DNA of 58,181 nt, from NCBI GenBank assembly GCA_003156715.1, contig PMHO01000045.1, positions 103,939-162,119 of the forward strand, in the 5' to 3' direction. Positions 8,633-17,666 of this stretch are shown here, one piece after another. Source of the DNA: Candidatus Tityobacter terrigena (lineage in GTDB: Bacteria; Vulcanimicrobiota; Vulcanimicrobiia; Vulcanimicrobiales; Vulcanimicrobiaceae). The translations under genes were made by a program, and so were the position numbers. Each line of letters opens with the position of its first letter. Positions within the stretch are counted from its first letter, which is position 1. The notes beneath the pieces are model-generated. The model searched no databases, was not told the origin of the DNA, and was given only the letters and a program-made list of their open reading frames with translations.

Positions 8633-11476
8633 ATGAACGTTTCGGGATCGTTCTTGCGGGCCGCTCGCGCCGCGAGCTTGGGCCTGCTAGTAGCAGGGCT
8701 GGGAATCGTAACCGCACTGTCGGCCGGTGCGGCCCCGTCCGCAGGGTCCACACGCAGCCTCTCCGATGCGGCGGCGGGCGGAAGGTTTCTGTCGCGGGCA
8801 AACCCGTCGCTGCGCCTGACGGTCGCACTACTGCTCAAGGGCGCGCACCAAGATGAGATCCCGATGCTGCTCCGCGCACAGGGGGACCGGCACTCGCCCC
8901 TCTTCCGGCGCTGGATGACGACGCAACAGTACGGGTCGTACTTCGGCTCGACGCCGCGTCAGGTTCGCGAGACCGTCGCCTACCTGCGAAGCCGCGGATT
9001 CGACGTTTCGCTCGTGGCGCCGAACAACCGCCTCGTCGTCGCGCACGCTTCGGCGAGCGCCGTCGAGGCAACCTTCGCGACGCCGATCGAAATGCGCCAA
9101 TCACCCCAAGGCCAAATCTACTACGCCAATCGTTTCGACCCGGTCTTGCCGAGCGCACTGCCGTGGGTCCAAGACATCGGCGGCCTCGACAGCTACCACG
9201 TCGTGCATTCGCACCACATCGTTTCGGCCTCCGGGGGCCGGCCTCGGCGCCCGGATCCCCAAGCCACGGTGCAGCCCGGCAAGTTTGCCTTCGGACCGCA
9301 AGACCTCTACACGGCGTATTCGTTCAACACGAGTTATACCGGAAGCGGGACGACAATTGCCATTCCCGTCGTGCTGAACTTCCTTCAGTCGGACGTATTC
9401 AGTTACGACTCGCAGTTCGGCATTAGCAACCCGGCGACGTTCTCGAAGGTGTATCTCGCCGGTACGTGCGCTTCGCCGTGCCCGTTAGCGACGCCGGGAC
9501 CGGGAGACGGGCAGGAGACGGCTCTCGACACCGAACTCTCGCATGCTGCGGCGCCGAACGCGGCTCTCGACGTCGTTTCGGTCGCAGATCATCTCGGCGC
9601 GTCGCAAGCGCTCGGTTTTGAATATATCGCCAACGTGTACGGATCGACCGTGCAGACGGTGACGTCGAGCTACGGCGCATGCGAAAGCCAATCGGACCCT
9701 TTTTCGCGCGATGCGATGTCGTCCGCAATCGATCAGGGGGTACTTGAGGGCCAAACCTGGTTCGGGGCCTCGGGGGACGACGGCTCCGACGATTGCAAGA
9801 ACGGAACCCAGGACGTCGACTTTCCGCCATCTTCGCCTAACATGGTCGCAGTCGGAGGCACCACCCTCAACACGAGCATCTTTATGGGTAATGTCCAGAG
9901 CTACTCTAGCGAGTACGCCTGGAACGATAGCGGCTGCGGCAGGGGTGTAGGCGGGGCCACCGGTGGCGGCGCCAGCCGCTTTTTCGGCAAGCCGACGTGG
10001 CAGAATCACGAGACGCCGATCGACCACGTGCGCGACGTCCCGGACCTCGCGGCGGAAGCGGATCCCTTCCAGCAAGACCAGTTTCCCGCGGACTGTCCGG
10101 CGCCGGGCGGCTATTGGGTCATTTACGACAACAAGTGGTACCAGATTGGCGGGACGAGCGGCGCGTCTCCATTTTGGGCCGGCATCTTCGCCGATGTCGC
10201 GCAATTGGATGGTGGCAATCTCGGGCTGGTATCACCTGCGCTCTATAAGTTGGAGGGGACCACTGCGTTCAACTCGATCACGATCGGAAACAACGCCTTC
10301 GATGGCGTCGCAGGCTACGACGCGAAACCCAACTATAGCCAAGTAACGGGTCTCGGATCACCGATCGAATCGACCTTCCTCTCCGACTTTATCGAAACGT
10401 TGCCACCGGCACCCGGGCCGACGTCATTCCCGGCGCCGGTTCCGCATCCATCGACGACGCCCGTCGCCGTACCGACGGCACGCGCCTTCATCCCGATCAA
10501 CACGGCCGGGACCGGCAGCAACCCCGCCTCGTACATCGGCATCTTCAGCGCAACGGTCGGGTCGGGTCAGGGCGCACAGGTCCAACTCCTCAGCGGGCCT
10601 GGTTATGCAATCGGCGTCGCTCCTGTTCCCGGTGGAAACGCGGTGTACGTTCTCGAGCGAAACGGTATCATCGACAAGGTCAACACCAACGCCGTCCCTT
10701 ACACCTACACGGCGGGAGTGTTCGCTTCCGGGGCGTACCGTGCCAACGCGATTGCGGTCTCGGGCAATACGGCGTACGTGTCGGATGGCTTTAATAATCA
10801 GGTCGACGCCGTTAACCTCAAGACCAGCGCCGTCACCAGCATCAACGTCGGACACGGCCCGACGGTGATGGCACCCAATCCTAAGGCGACGGCGCTTTAC
10901 GTCCTGAACACCGGTGACGGCACGCTCGGCGTCATCAACACGTCCACCAATGCGGTGGTCCAAACGGTGAAGGTCGGTCCCAACCCGGTCGGGATTGCGG
11001 TCAACCACTCCGGCAAATTGGCGTACGTTGTCAACGGCGGCGCCGGCACCGTCACGCCGGTCAAACTGGCAACGAAATCCAAGGCTGAGAAGGCGATCTA
11101 CGTCGGCGGTGAACCAACGTCGATCGCGATCAATCCAAGCAACACGCTCGCGTTCGTCACGAACCTTTTCTGCCCGATATCCTCGGCTGCGTGTAACCCC
11201 TCGGGGGGCAACGGCCAGGAATCATACGGCGTCGTTGAGATTCTCACGCTGAAGACCAAGCCGATCGGCGTCGAGTGCTGCATCGCGGTGGGCCAGAGTC
11301 CTCAGACGGCGGCGTTCGAACCGACCGGACACTACCTGTGGGTACTCAACGCGGGGGGCAACTCAGCCTCGATCATCGACAGCTTTACCAATGAGGTGAC
11401 CGCGACCGCCACGAGCTCGGAAGCGACGTCTCAGTGGGAAAGCAGCAGCCCCTTCGTTTTCCAGACGCCGTTCTAA
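8633..11476 (+). CDS. Secreted S53 (sedolisin/kumamolisin) serine-carboxyl peptidase with C-terminal beta-propeller
   Basis: This 947-residue protein begins at ATG 8633, with GGAGG seven bases upstream. It has a signal peptide (hydrophobic LGLLVAGLGIVTAL, AxA-type site near residue 35). A pro-kumamolisin activation domain covers residues about 50-190. The catalytic domain (about 215-590) has the Glu/Asp pair in GQETALDTELSHAAAP, the oxyanion region VTSSYGACESQSD, the serine in GGTSGASPFWAG and a Ca2+ site near DAKPNYSQVTGLGSP. These enzymes digest proteins at acidic pH outside the cell. After a Pro-rich linker (about 590-615) come YVTN/YncE-type beta-propeller repeats (GNAVYVLERNG, KATALYVLNTGDGTLGVINT, GKLAYVVNGGAGT) to the end. 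The propeller may anchor the enzyme or bind substrate; that is inference. The gene stands alone. Confidence 0.9.
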   Translation: MNVSGSFLRAARAASLGLLVAGLGIVTALSAGAAPSAGSTRSLSDAAAGGRFLSRANPSLRLTVALLLKGAHQDEIPMLLRAQGDRHSPLFRRWMTTQQYGSYFGSTPRQVRETVAYLRSRGFDVSLVAPNNRLVVAHASASAVEATFATPIEMRQSPQGQIYYANRFDPVLPSALPWVQDIGGLDSYHVVHSHHIVSASGGRPRRPDPQATVQPGKFAFGPQDLYTAYSFNTSYTGSGTTIAIPVVLNFLQSDVFSYDSQFGISNPATFSKVYLAGTCASPCPLATPGPGDGQETALDTELSHAAAPNAALDVVSVADHLGASQALGFEYIANVYGSTVQTVTSSYGACESQSDPFSRDAMSSAIDQGVLEGQTWFGASGDDGSDDCKNGTQDVDFPPSSPNMVAVGGTTLNTSIFMGNVQSYSSEYAWNDSGCGRGVGGATGGGASRFFGKPTWQNHETPIDHVRDVPDLAAEADPFQQDQFPADCPAPGGYWVIYDNKWYQIGGTSGASPFWAGIFADVAQLDGGNLGLVSPALYKLEGTTAFNSITIGNNAFDGVAGYDAKPNYSQVTGLGSPIESTFLSDFIETLPPAPGPTSFPAPVPHPSTTPVAVPTARAFIPINTAGTGSNPASYIGIFSATVGSGQGAQVQLLSGPGYAIGVAPVPGGNAVYVLERNGIIDKVNTNAVPYTYTAGVFASGAYRANAIAVSGNTAYVSDGFNNQVDAVNLKTSAVTSINVGHGPTVMAPNPKATALYVLNTGDGTLGVINTSTNAVVQTVKVGPNPVGIAVNHSGKLAYVVNGGAGTVTPVKLATKSKAEKAIYVGGEPTSIAINPSNTLAFVTNLFCPISSAACNPSGGNGQESYGVVEILTLKTKPIGVECCIAVGQSPQTAAFEPTGHYLWVLNAGGNSASIIDSFTNEVTATATSSEATSQWESSSPFVFQTPF

Positions 11477-11502
11477 ACGCTGTCCGCGGCCATGTTCGCC
11501 GG

Positions 11503-11542
11503 TCCTAACGTCCGCTGGTACTTGAGGTATCGGGCGTTAGGA
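11503..11542. terminator. Hairpin between convergent genes
   Basis: The arm from T11503 to G11514 pairs with 11531-11542 (TCCTAACG against CGTTAGGA, plus a U-G pair and CCG/CGG), giving a 12-bp stem with a 16-base loop. It sits between the convergent peptidase and carotenoid oxygenase genes, where a bidirectional terminator is expected. No T-run follows, so it may be Rho-assisted. Confidence 0.5.
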
Positions 11543-11564
11543 TCGGCGGCGGCACGGGATTGGA

Positions 11565-12974
11565 TCAAACGGGATCGGGCATCCAGTTGCCGTGAAAGCC
11601 AAGCGGCACCGGCACGGGCAGATGAACGACCGCTTGCGGTGCGCCGGCCAGGTCTGCCGCATTCACCACCACGAAATCACTGCGACCTTCGCGAAGGTCG
11701 TAGACGTACGAGATCAGCCAGCCGTCGTTTTCGGCCGCATCGGCCGAGCGCGGCACGAACACTGATTCGGCCGTGACGTGATGAGGGCCGAAATCGTGTT
11801 TGACGCTCGGCCCTCCGCTGAGGTCGTGGCGGATGAGCGGCTCGCGCCCCGGCTGATCGGTGAATCCGACCGTGTAGGCGTAGCGTTGCGGCTTGGCGCT
11901 GTAGCGCTCGTCGTAGCGTGGAAACTCCTGCGGTTCGTCGGAGATGACGGTGCGCCGCACGTCGCCGGACCCCTGCCCGAGCGTCCAACGCTCGAACGTA
12001 ATTCGGTCGGAATCGGGGCCTTGGCGCGAACGATCGAACATACTTGAGTGCACGACGGCGTCGAGCACGACGCTGCCGTCGTCGCGGTCGTACGCATTGC
12101 AGGTGTGGAAGACGTAGCATGGGTCGACATGGAACCAGCGGATCTCGTGCGCCTCGCCGTCGCGCGGCAACAAACCCACGCGCGCCTCGTGCGCGGGGTT
12201 CCAGTGATACGGGAAGGTCGTGCCGTTCACGATTTCACGCATCGAGAACGTCACGGGTAAATCCAGGATCACGACGCTCGACGCAGTGAGCGCGCAATCA
12301 TGGACCATCGGTCCGTGCTTCACGGGGATCTCGACCACCCGCGTCACGCGGCAATTCGGATCGACCCGAACGTAGCTGATGCGGTTGCTTACCAGGCCGT
12401 CATAGCACACCGCATGCAGGTCGCCCGTCACCGGATCGCGGTGCGGGTGCGCCGAGAACGCACGCGAGAGGTCGCTCTCGAAATACGAATGGCGTACGCT
12501 CTCGAGCTCGCTGCTGAGCTCGACCGGCAGCGCGCCGGCTTCGACCAGGGCCCACAACCGGCCGCCTTGCCTAATGACGTTGGTGTTGACCGCGTCGGCG
12601 ACGCCGCGCCGCGGGCCTGGGACCTCGGGCCGGCCGAGGGCCTTCGTGACGCTCATCGACCCGATCCAACGGTTGCGATACCAGAGAGCGCGGCCTTCGC
12701 GCAGCCGCACGCCGTGGACCATTCCGTCCCCAACGAACCAGTGGTGCAAGGCCGGGTTGGGAACGTCGATCGGGTTCGGTCCGATCCTCGCGTACAGACC
12801 GCTCAGTTCCGGCGGCAGGCTGCCGGTCACGCGGAGCTCGGTCTCGGTGCGCTCCTCGCGCACCGGCGCGTACGCTCCCTCAAGAAAGGGGTTCGCGGAC
12901 GAGTACGGGACCCGTTTCTGCATCAGGCGCGAGGTCCAGGCAGCAGCGCGATCGACGATGCTGGCTTTCGGCAT
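11565..12974 (-). CDS. Carotenoid/stilbene cleavage oxygenase (RPE65 family)
   Basis: This 469-residue cytoplasmic Fe(II) dioxygenase should cleave a double bond of a carotenoid or stilbene. The family's four iron-binding histidines are seen in SAHPHRDP, GPMVHDCALT, YVFHTCNAYD and GFHGNWMPDP. The sequences GLYARIGPNPI and HHWFVGDGMVHGVRL are typical N-terminal family blocks. ATG 12974 is preferred over an upstream frame start (13025) because AAGGAG lies 7 bases before it. The gene is divergent from a TetR regulator, with a palindromic site between them, so local repression is likely. The exact substrate (apocarotenoid, carotenoid or lignostilbene) cannot be read. Confidence 0.88.
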   Translation of the reverse strand: MPKASIVDRAAAWTSRLMQKRVPYSSANPFLEGAYAPVREERTETELRVTGSLPPELSGLYARIGPNPIDVPNPALHHWFVGDGMVHGVRLREGRALWYRNRWIGSMSVTKALGRPEVPGPRRGVADAVNTNVIRQGGRLWALVEAGALPVELSSELESVRHSYFESDLSRAFSAHPHRDPVTGDLHAVCYDGLVSNRISYVRVDPNCRVTRVVEIPVKHGPMVHDCALTASSVVILDLPVTFSMREIVNGTTFPYHWNPAHEARVGLLPRDGEAHEIRWFHVDPCYVFHTCNAYDRDDGSVVLDAVVHSSMFDRSRQGPDSDRITFERWTLGQGSGDVRRTVISDEPQEFPRYDERYSAKPQRYAYTVGFTDQPGREPLIRHDLSGGPSVKHDFGPHHVTAESVFVPRSADAAENDGWLISYVYDLREGRSDFVVVNAADLAGAPQAVVHLPVPVPLGFHGNWMPDPV

Positions 12975-13012
12975 ACGATTTCTCCTTGGTGCTGGCACTT
13001 GGGAGGCCGAAT

Positions 13013-13027
13013 GTGTATACTGCACAC
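13013..13027. promoter_or_regulatory. Candidate TetR operator
   Basis: The imperfect 15-bp palindrome GTGTATACTGCACAC lies between the carotenoid oxygenase start and the TetR start. The neighbouring GTTGTCAAC (around 13050) is a second small palindrome. Both fit operator sites through which the TetR protein could control both genes. Confidence 0.4.
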
Positions 13028-13059
13028 ATTATGAGCATCGATGTGAACGTTGTCAACAT

Positions 13060-13665
13060 TTGCCTCGAATAACGGCCAAGCCGCCAGAGCGTGCCTATCA
13101 CCACGGTAACTTGCGAGCGGCCCTCGTCACCGAAGGGCTGGCGGTGCTAGACGGCGAGGAACACGCCGACGTGAGCCTGCGCGAGCTTGCGCGCCGCCTC
13201 GACGTATCGCCCAACGCGGCGTACCGGCACTTCGCCGGCAAGGACGCGCTCTTGTCCGCGATGGCGGCTGAGGGGTTCCGCCGATTGGCCGAAGCTGCCA
13301 TCGCGTCGCAAACTGCTCCCGGCGACGCCGCCGCGCGCCTGCGCGCCTACGGCCGTTCCTACGTCCAGTTTGCGCGAACGAACCCCGCACTGTTTCGGCT
13401 GATGTTCGGGACCTTCACGGCATCCGAACGAAGTGACGAACTGAGTGAGGCCGGAACCTTCACGTTCAGAGCGTTGCGCGCGGCCGTCGCCGACGTTGCG
13501 GGCTGCTCGCCCGAGGACGAACGCGCCATCGCCGGCACCCACCACGCCTGGAGCTTGGTCCACGGCTTAAGTCACCTCATCCTGGACGGACAAATCGAAG
13601 GCGATCCCGACGCGGTGACGGACGCGGTCTTAAATATGTCCTCCGCCCTGGGCGGCCGCCGTTAA
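13060..13665 (+). CDS. TetR/AcrR family transcriptional regulator
   Basis: The frame encodes about 201 residues. The N-terminal helix-turn-helix is clear (VSLRELARRLDVSPNAAYRH followed by FAGKDALLSAMA). The C-terminal part resembles the WHG-type ligand domain (RLRAYGRSYVQFARTNPALF to HHAWSLVHGLSHLILDGQI). The frame is open much further upstream, but conserved sequence begins only around TTG 13060, so this start is a best guess; no strong ribosome site was found. It is divergent from the carotenoid oxygenase, which it probably represses in response to an unknown ligand. Confidence 0.82.
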   Translation: MPRITAKPPERAYHHGNLRAALVTEGLAVLDGEEHADVSLRELARRLDVSPNAAYRHFAGKDALLSAMAAEGFRRLAEAAIASQTAPGDAAARLRAYGRSYVQFARTNPALFRLMFGTFTASERSDELSEAGTFTFRALRAAVADVAGCSPEDERAIAGTHHAWSLVHGLSHLILDGQIEGDPDAVTDAVLNMSSALGGRR

Positions 13666-13705
13666 CTTCGATCCGTTTGCATCTCAGAGGCGAGGGTCCG
13701 ATCCC

Positions 13706-14230
13706 TTGACTGAGAGAGCCGTTTGCCCGACCTTGCATGGAGTGCGGCTGACGCTCGAGCCGTTAACCGCCGGTCACGCGTTGGCGCTATTTCCACTGCT
13801 TGCCGACAGTGAACTGTGGCTGTACGCGGACGATCGCCAACCGGAAAGCGTGGAGGCTCTGCGCGAACGATATCGTCGCTGGGAAACACGGCGCTCGCCT
13901 GACGGAAGGCAGCTTTGGCTGAACTGGGCGGTGATGGTCACCGGCGACGGGATCGGCGGCTTCGTGCAAGCGACGGTGCCCATCGGGACTGGGACGGCCG
14001 AGATTGCCTATGTCATCGCCAAACGCTTCTGGTCGCTGGGCCTCGGAACCGAAGCAGTCCGCGTCATGCTCGCGTTCCTTCAGTGCACGCTTCGGGTAGA
14101 AACCGTCACCGCAACGGTCGACGATCGCAACGCGGCATCGCTTCGCCTACTCCAGAAGCTTCGCTTCAACGTCGTCGATAGCGCCGATACTCGGAATTTG
14201 AAATTGAAATCGACGCTGGAAACTCCGTGA
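13706..14230 (+). CDS. GNAT-family N-acetyltransferase
   Basis: This 174-residue protein has the fold of the RimJ/RimL-type acetyltransferase branch: LHGVRLTLEPLTAGHALAL at the start, a central strand with GFVQATV, the acetyl-CoA loop region around IAKRFWSLGLGTEAVRVMLA, and DDRNAASLRLLQKLRFNVV near the end. It would transfer acetyl from acetyl-CoA to an amine or protein N-terminus; the target is unknown. The start is TTG 13706, and a downstream GTG at about 13742 is possible. It ends 4 bases before the convergent broken MFS gene. Confidence 0.78.
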   Translation: MTERAVCPTLHGVRLTLEPLTAGHALALFPLLADSELWLYADDRQPESVEALRERYRRWETRRSPDGRQLWLNWAVMVTGDGIGGFVQATVPIGTGTAEIAYVIAKRFWSLGLGTEAVRVMLAFLQCTLRVETVTATVDDRNAASLRLLQKLRFNVVDSADTRNLKLKSTLETP

Positions 14231-14233
14231 CGA

Positions 14234-15466
14234 TCAGGCCGCTGCCGTCAGTTCCTTTCCCTTGGTTTCCGGAAGGAAGAGCACCGCGATAACCGCGATG
14301 AGGTAGGCGATGACGGCGACGCACGTCATGGCGGTTCCGATTGGGGCGAGCTTTGAGAGCACGCCGATCGCGACCGGCCCGATTCCCGCGACGCCGCGTC
14401 CGAGATTGTAGCAGAATCCTTGACCGGCGCCGCGTACGTTGCTCGGAAAGAGCTCGCTCAGATACGGGCCGAATCCGCTGAAGATTCCCGAAGCAAAATA
14501 TCCGAGGAGCGGGCCCGCGACGATCAGTTGCCAGTCCGCCACGACCGCATACAAGTACAGCGGAACCATCACCGCCGAGCACAGCGAGAAGATAATAAAC
14601 GTGCGCCTGCGCCCGATCGCGTCATTGATGTAGCCGGCGGTGATATAACCGGCGTAGGATCCGCCGATCAGCAGATAGAGGAACGAGCCGCTGGTGACGG
14701 GCGGGATGTGCCTCTGGCTTGTGAGGTAAGTCGGCATCCAGGTGAAGAGCGCGTAATAGCCGCTCTGAACCCCGATCGCTAGCAGCGAGGCGAAGAGCGT
14801 GATACGCGCGACCCCCGGCGCGAAAATTCCCGCAAGCGACCACGAAGCCGTTCCGCGCGAAGCGACCAGGGACCGGGTCGACTCGTAGACCGGTGGGTCG
14901 GTGACGCCGCGACGGATGTAGAGAATAAAGATTGCCGGGAGGATCCCGAGGAAGAACAGGTAGCGTCAGCCGCCGTCGAGCCCGACCCTAGCGGCGACGA
15001 TCTGAAACGCGACGTTTGCGGCTAGCCAACCGATCGCCCAGGATCCTTGTACGAAGCCGAGCGCACGACCGCGCTGCGGCGCGTCGGCCCATTCGGCCAT
15101 CAGCACCGATCCAACCGCCCATTCGCCGCCGAAACCGAAGCCTTCGAGCGCGCGGAAGACGGCTAGCGTTGCATAATTCGGCGCTATCCCGCAAAGAAAG
15201 GTGAAGACGGCGTAACAGGCGATCGAGATCATCAGGGCATTCTTGCGCCCGATCCGATCGGCGATCGTCCCCATCGCGATCCCGCCGATCGCGCTCGCGA
15301 CCAACGTGTACGTCGCCAACAAGCCGCCGTAGACTTTGCTCAGCGCGAAGGCCGTCAGGATCGCGGGTAGAGCGTAGACGTACAAGTAGAAGTCGAACGC
15401 GTCGAGCCCCCAGCCGAAGCCTGACGCGATCATCGCGCGCCGTTGCCCGGTTCGATGCGAGATCAT
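14234..15466 (-). pseudogene. MFS metabolite:H+ symporter broken by one in-frame TGA
   Basis: The minus-strand frame from ATG 15466 to 14234 is open except for one TGA at 14968-14966. Before it lie the first transmembrane helices and the MFS signature (ADRIGRKNALMI, RALEGFGFGGEWAVGSVLM). After it the same frame continues with RYLFFLGILPAIFILYIRR and the second half (INDAIGRRRTFII, LFPSNVRGAGQGFCYNLGRG). Related transporters have Trp at this spot (GWRYLFFLG), so TGG changed to TGA. Selenocysteine is unlikely because the family has Trp, not Cys, there. The full length would be 410 residues, like the sugar/aromatic acid symporter family. Either the gene has recently decayed or the base is a sequencing error. 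Confidence 0.8.
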
Positions 15467-15554
15467 GGCGCGAAACTTCCGCCCGCCGCTTGCGGTTCCC
15501 GCCGCGCGGTCAGCGACTGGGTCGTGGGCCTGTGCGCTCTTTCCTTAAGTCATC

Positions 15555-16154
15555 CTACGACGAGCGTTGCCGTGCTTTGATAGACGCGCTTGCACGCGTG
15601 TAGTCGCTGATCCAATTCGTTTCCCACGTTCTGCCGTCGTCGGCGGAGAACGCTTGTTCGAAATGGGGACGATCGCCGGCCAGCACCTTCCAGCGGTATC
15701 TTACGATGACCGGCTTGCCCGCGAAGGTGTCTTTGGCCAGAAAGTCACCTACGCCGGTTGCATCGAAGTGGCCCACTTGCGCGCCGCTAGCCAGCCCGAC
15801 TTTCTTGGTTCCCCAATAGAGCGACCACTGGTGCGACGCGTCATCGTACAAGCGCAGCGTCAAGCTGCTGATGTATTGCTGCGGACAACGAATGTCACCA
15901 GTTTCGATATTCGCGCTATCGTTCCAAAAGGGCCGAACGACCGAGGTACCCGCACATTCGTACCAATCGTGATTGTTGCTAAGCGGATGTCGCAGGCGCT
16001 TGTAGTGCGTGCTCCACGTCCCGATGAGAAAATCGAAGCCCTTGTGTCCGTCGAGCGTCGTTGCGGTGGCAGTGGTCTGAGCGAGCACGGGCGCCGCGCA
16101 CAGTGAACTGACCAGAGCAGCTGTTAACAGTATCGCAGTAACAATGGCCTTCAT
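15555..16154 (-). CDS. Secreted protein, DUF1579-like
   Basis: This 199-residue protein starts at ATG 16154, with GGGAGG six bases upstream. A signal peptide (AIVTAILLTAALVSSLCAAP, cleavage near ALAQ) precedes a beta-rich domain. The domain opens with FDFLIGTWSTHYKRL and includes ECAGTSVVRPFWNDSANIE and SLTLRLYDDASHQWSLYWG. This resembles the lipocalin-like DUF1579 family of unknown function, seen in many secreted bacterial proteins. It stands alone between the broken transporter and a promoter-rich gap. Confidence 0.7.
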   Translation of the reverse strand: MKAIVTAILLTAALVSSLCAAPVLAQTTATATTLDGHKGFDFLIGTWSTHYKRLRHPLSNNHDWYECAGTSVVRPFWNDSANIETGDIRCPQQYISSLTLRLYDDASHQWSLYWGTKKVGLASGAQVGHFDATGVGDFLAKDTFAGKPVIVRYRWKVLAGDRPHFEQAFSADDGRTWETNWISDYTRASASIKARQRSS

Positions 16155-16520
16155 GTAGGGCCTCCCGTTCATCGGTCGTCAGCGCGCAGGGGGTCGCGTC
16201 GCTTGCGATCCAGTCTACGCCAGAATTGGACCTAAGTCTCGTGCCACTTCCGGGCAATATGAAGGAGCCAATCGGCCTCGGGAGCCCGCCGCTGGGCCGG
16301 GGCGTCGCGCGAGACGCTGGGAGGCCGCCTTATCTTGCCGCTAGGCCACAGCAGCTCTTCGGCCGGGAATTCCGCAACGTCATCAAGCGACGGCGATCCG
16401 CGCGGTCACCGCGACATCCGCATCGCCCAGCCGACTGTGAGGAGAGCCCTGGTTCGGGGTAAACTAGAATCATAGTCGGCAGCTAGCCCAGCTATCTTCC
16501 AGAATAAGGGGAATCAGGTC
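16155..16520. other. Intergenic region, 366 bp
   Basis: This gap lies between the divergent DUF1579-like gene and the small membrane protein gene. Several plus-strand frames are open but have no protein-like pattern. It must hold promoters for both sides. No clear RNA gene or repeat was seen. Confidence 0.4.
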
Positions 16521-16712
16521 GTGGCATTAATCAACGTCGTTATCGTTCTGATCGTAGTCGGAGTCTTGCTCTGGTTGGTAAACCGCTATATACCAATGGC
16601 CTCTTCAATAAAGTCGATCTTGAACGCCGTCGTTGTCATTGCTGTCGTCATCTGGTTGCTCAAGGTTTTTGGACTTTGGAGCTCCATCACGAATATTCAC
16701 GTTGGCAAGTAG
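16521..16712 (+). CDS. Small two-helix membrane protein (Thivi_2564-like)
   Basis: This 63-residue protein starts at GTG 16521, with AAGGGGA about 10 bases upstream. Two hydrophobic helices (NVVIVLIVVGVLLWLV and LNAVVVIAVVIWLLKVFGLW) flank the loop NRYIPMASSIKSI. That pattern fits the small Thivi_2564 membrane family, whose function is unknown. It ends 13 bases from the convergent Crp/Fnr gene. Confidence 0.7.
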   Translation: MALINVVIVLIVVGVLLWLVNRYIPMASSIKSILNAVVVIAVVIWLLKVFGLWSSITNIHVGK

Positions 16713-16725
16713 CCGGCGTTTGCAA

Positions 16726-17499
16726 CTAGCGGGTTGGGCCCCCAGTAACGCCCTCGGTTGTCGCCCGCAACTGCAATAAGCTGTTGAACTGCTCTTGTGC
16801 AACGCGATAGCATTCGCACGCCGTTGCCTCGAGCCCGGCTCGATTCAAGATGGTCATTTTTCCATGGGCGTACTCAATGTAGCCCGCTCCCTGCAGGGTC
16901 GCAGCCCCAACGGTGACGCCCGAGCGGCGACTTCCCAGCATCGCGGCAAGAAATTCGTGGGTCATCGGAAAGTCGTTCCGATCCACGCGATCTTGCGTCA
17001 TGAGCAACCAGCGTGCGCACCGTTCGAGTACGCTGTGCAGACCGTTACACGCAGCCATCTGGCCCAACATGTTGACGTAGGCCTGCAAGTAGCGGTTCAT
17101 CGCCACGCGAAAGCCGCGACTCTCTTCGAGCAACGCGACGAAGGCGGTGGCTGGGACCTTCCACGCGCGACCCTCGACCTGGCAAAAGCTCTCGTTCGCC
17201 GTCGTGTCCGCGCCCATGATCAGCGGAATCGCCGTGGTGCCTTCCCGTCCAATCGTTCCGACCTCGATCAAGCTGCCGTCCTCCATTCGGTGGACGACCG
17301 AGAGGACGCAGTCGATGGGGAAATACGCGGCATCGATCGTCGCTTCCGGTTGATAAACAGACTGCCGAAGCCGGAACTCGACGAGCTGACCGCCCGCGCG
17401 CACGGCACGACGCTCGTGCGCGCTTAGCAACGCTAAGATGGCATTTGCCAAAAGGAGACGCTCGTCAGCGTCGGGCTCGTCGGGTCGCTTCCTTTCCAT
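16726..17499 (-). CDS. Crp/Fnr-family transcriptional regulator
   Basis: This 257-residue protein starts at ATG 17499, with GAGG seven bases upstream; a further upstream start at 17559 is less likely. Residues about 35-150 form a cyclic-nucleotide-binding-like beta-roll (VYQPEATIDAAYFPIDCVLS, MEDGSLIEVGTIGREGTTAI). Residues about 175-240 carry the winged helix (MTHEFLAAMLGSRRSGVTVG, GYIEYAHGKMTIL). No cysteine cluster typical of Fnr was seen and the cAMP-binding arginine is not obvious, so the signal is unknown. The gene is divergent from the STAS-domain gene. Confidence 0.85.
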   Translation of the reverse strand: MERKRPDEPDADERLLLANAILALLSAHERRAVRAGGQLVEFRLRQSVYQPEATIDAAYFPIDCVLSVVHRMEDGSLIEVGTIGREGTTAIPLIMGADTTANESFCQVEGRAWKVPATAFVALLEESRGFRVAMNRYLQAYVNMLGQMAACNGLHSVLERCARWLLMTQDRVDRNDFPMTHEFLAAMLGSRRSGVTVGAATLQGAGYIEYAHGKMTILNRAGLEATACECYRVAQEQFNSLLQLRATTEGVTGGPTR

Positions 17500-17666
17500 A
17501 CGGAAACCTCGCCTGCCGGCGGACAACCTTCCATTAGCGCTCGGGGCCTCTCCTGGCAAAAACGTACAGACAGCGGCTCGCCTGCCTGTTACATTTGAAG
17601 GTCCCCAGAACGCGACGAGGGCTACGGCTACCAGCCGCCCGCGGCGCTGTCGGGAAGGGGCGAAAA

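Noticed and set aside
14966..14968. Second selenocysteine codon (TGA in the MFS transporter)
   Set aside because: Related transporters have Trp here, no Cys homologue is known to me, and no GGUCU-loop hairpin follows the TGA.
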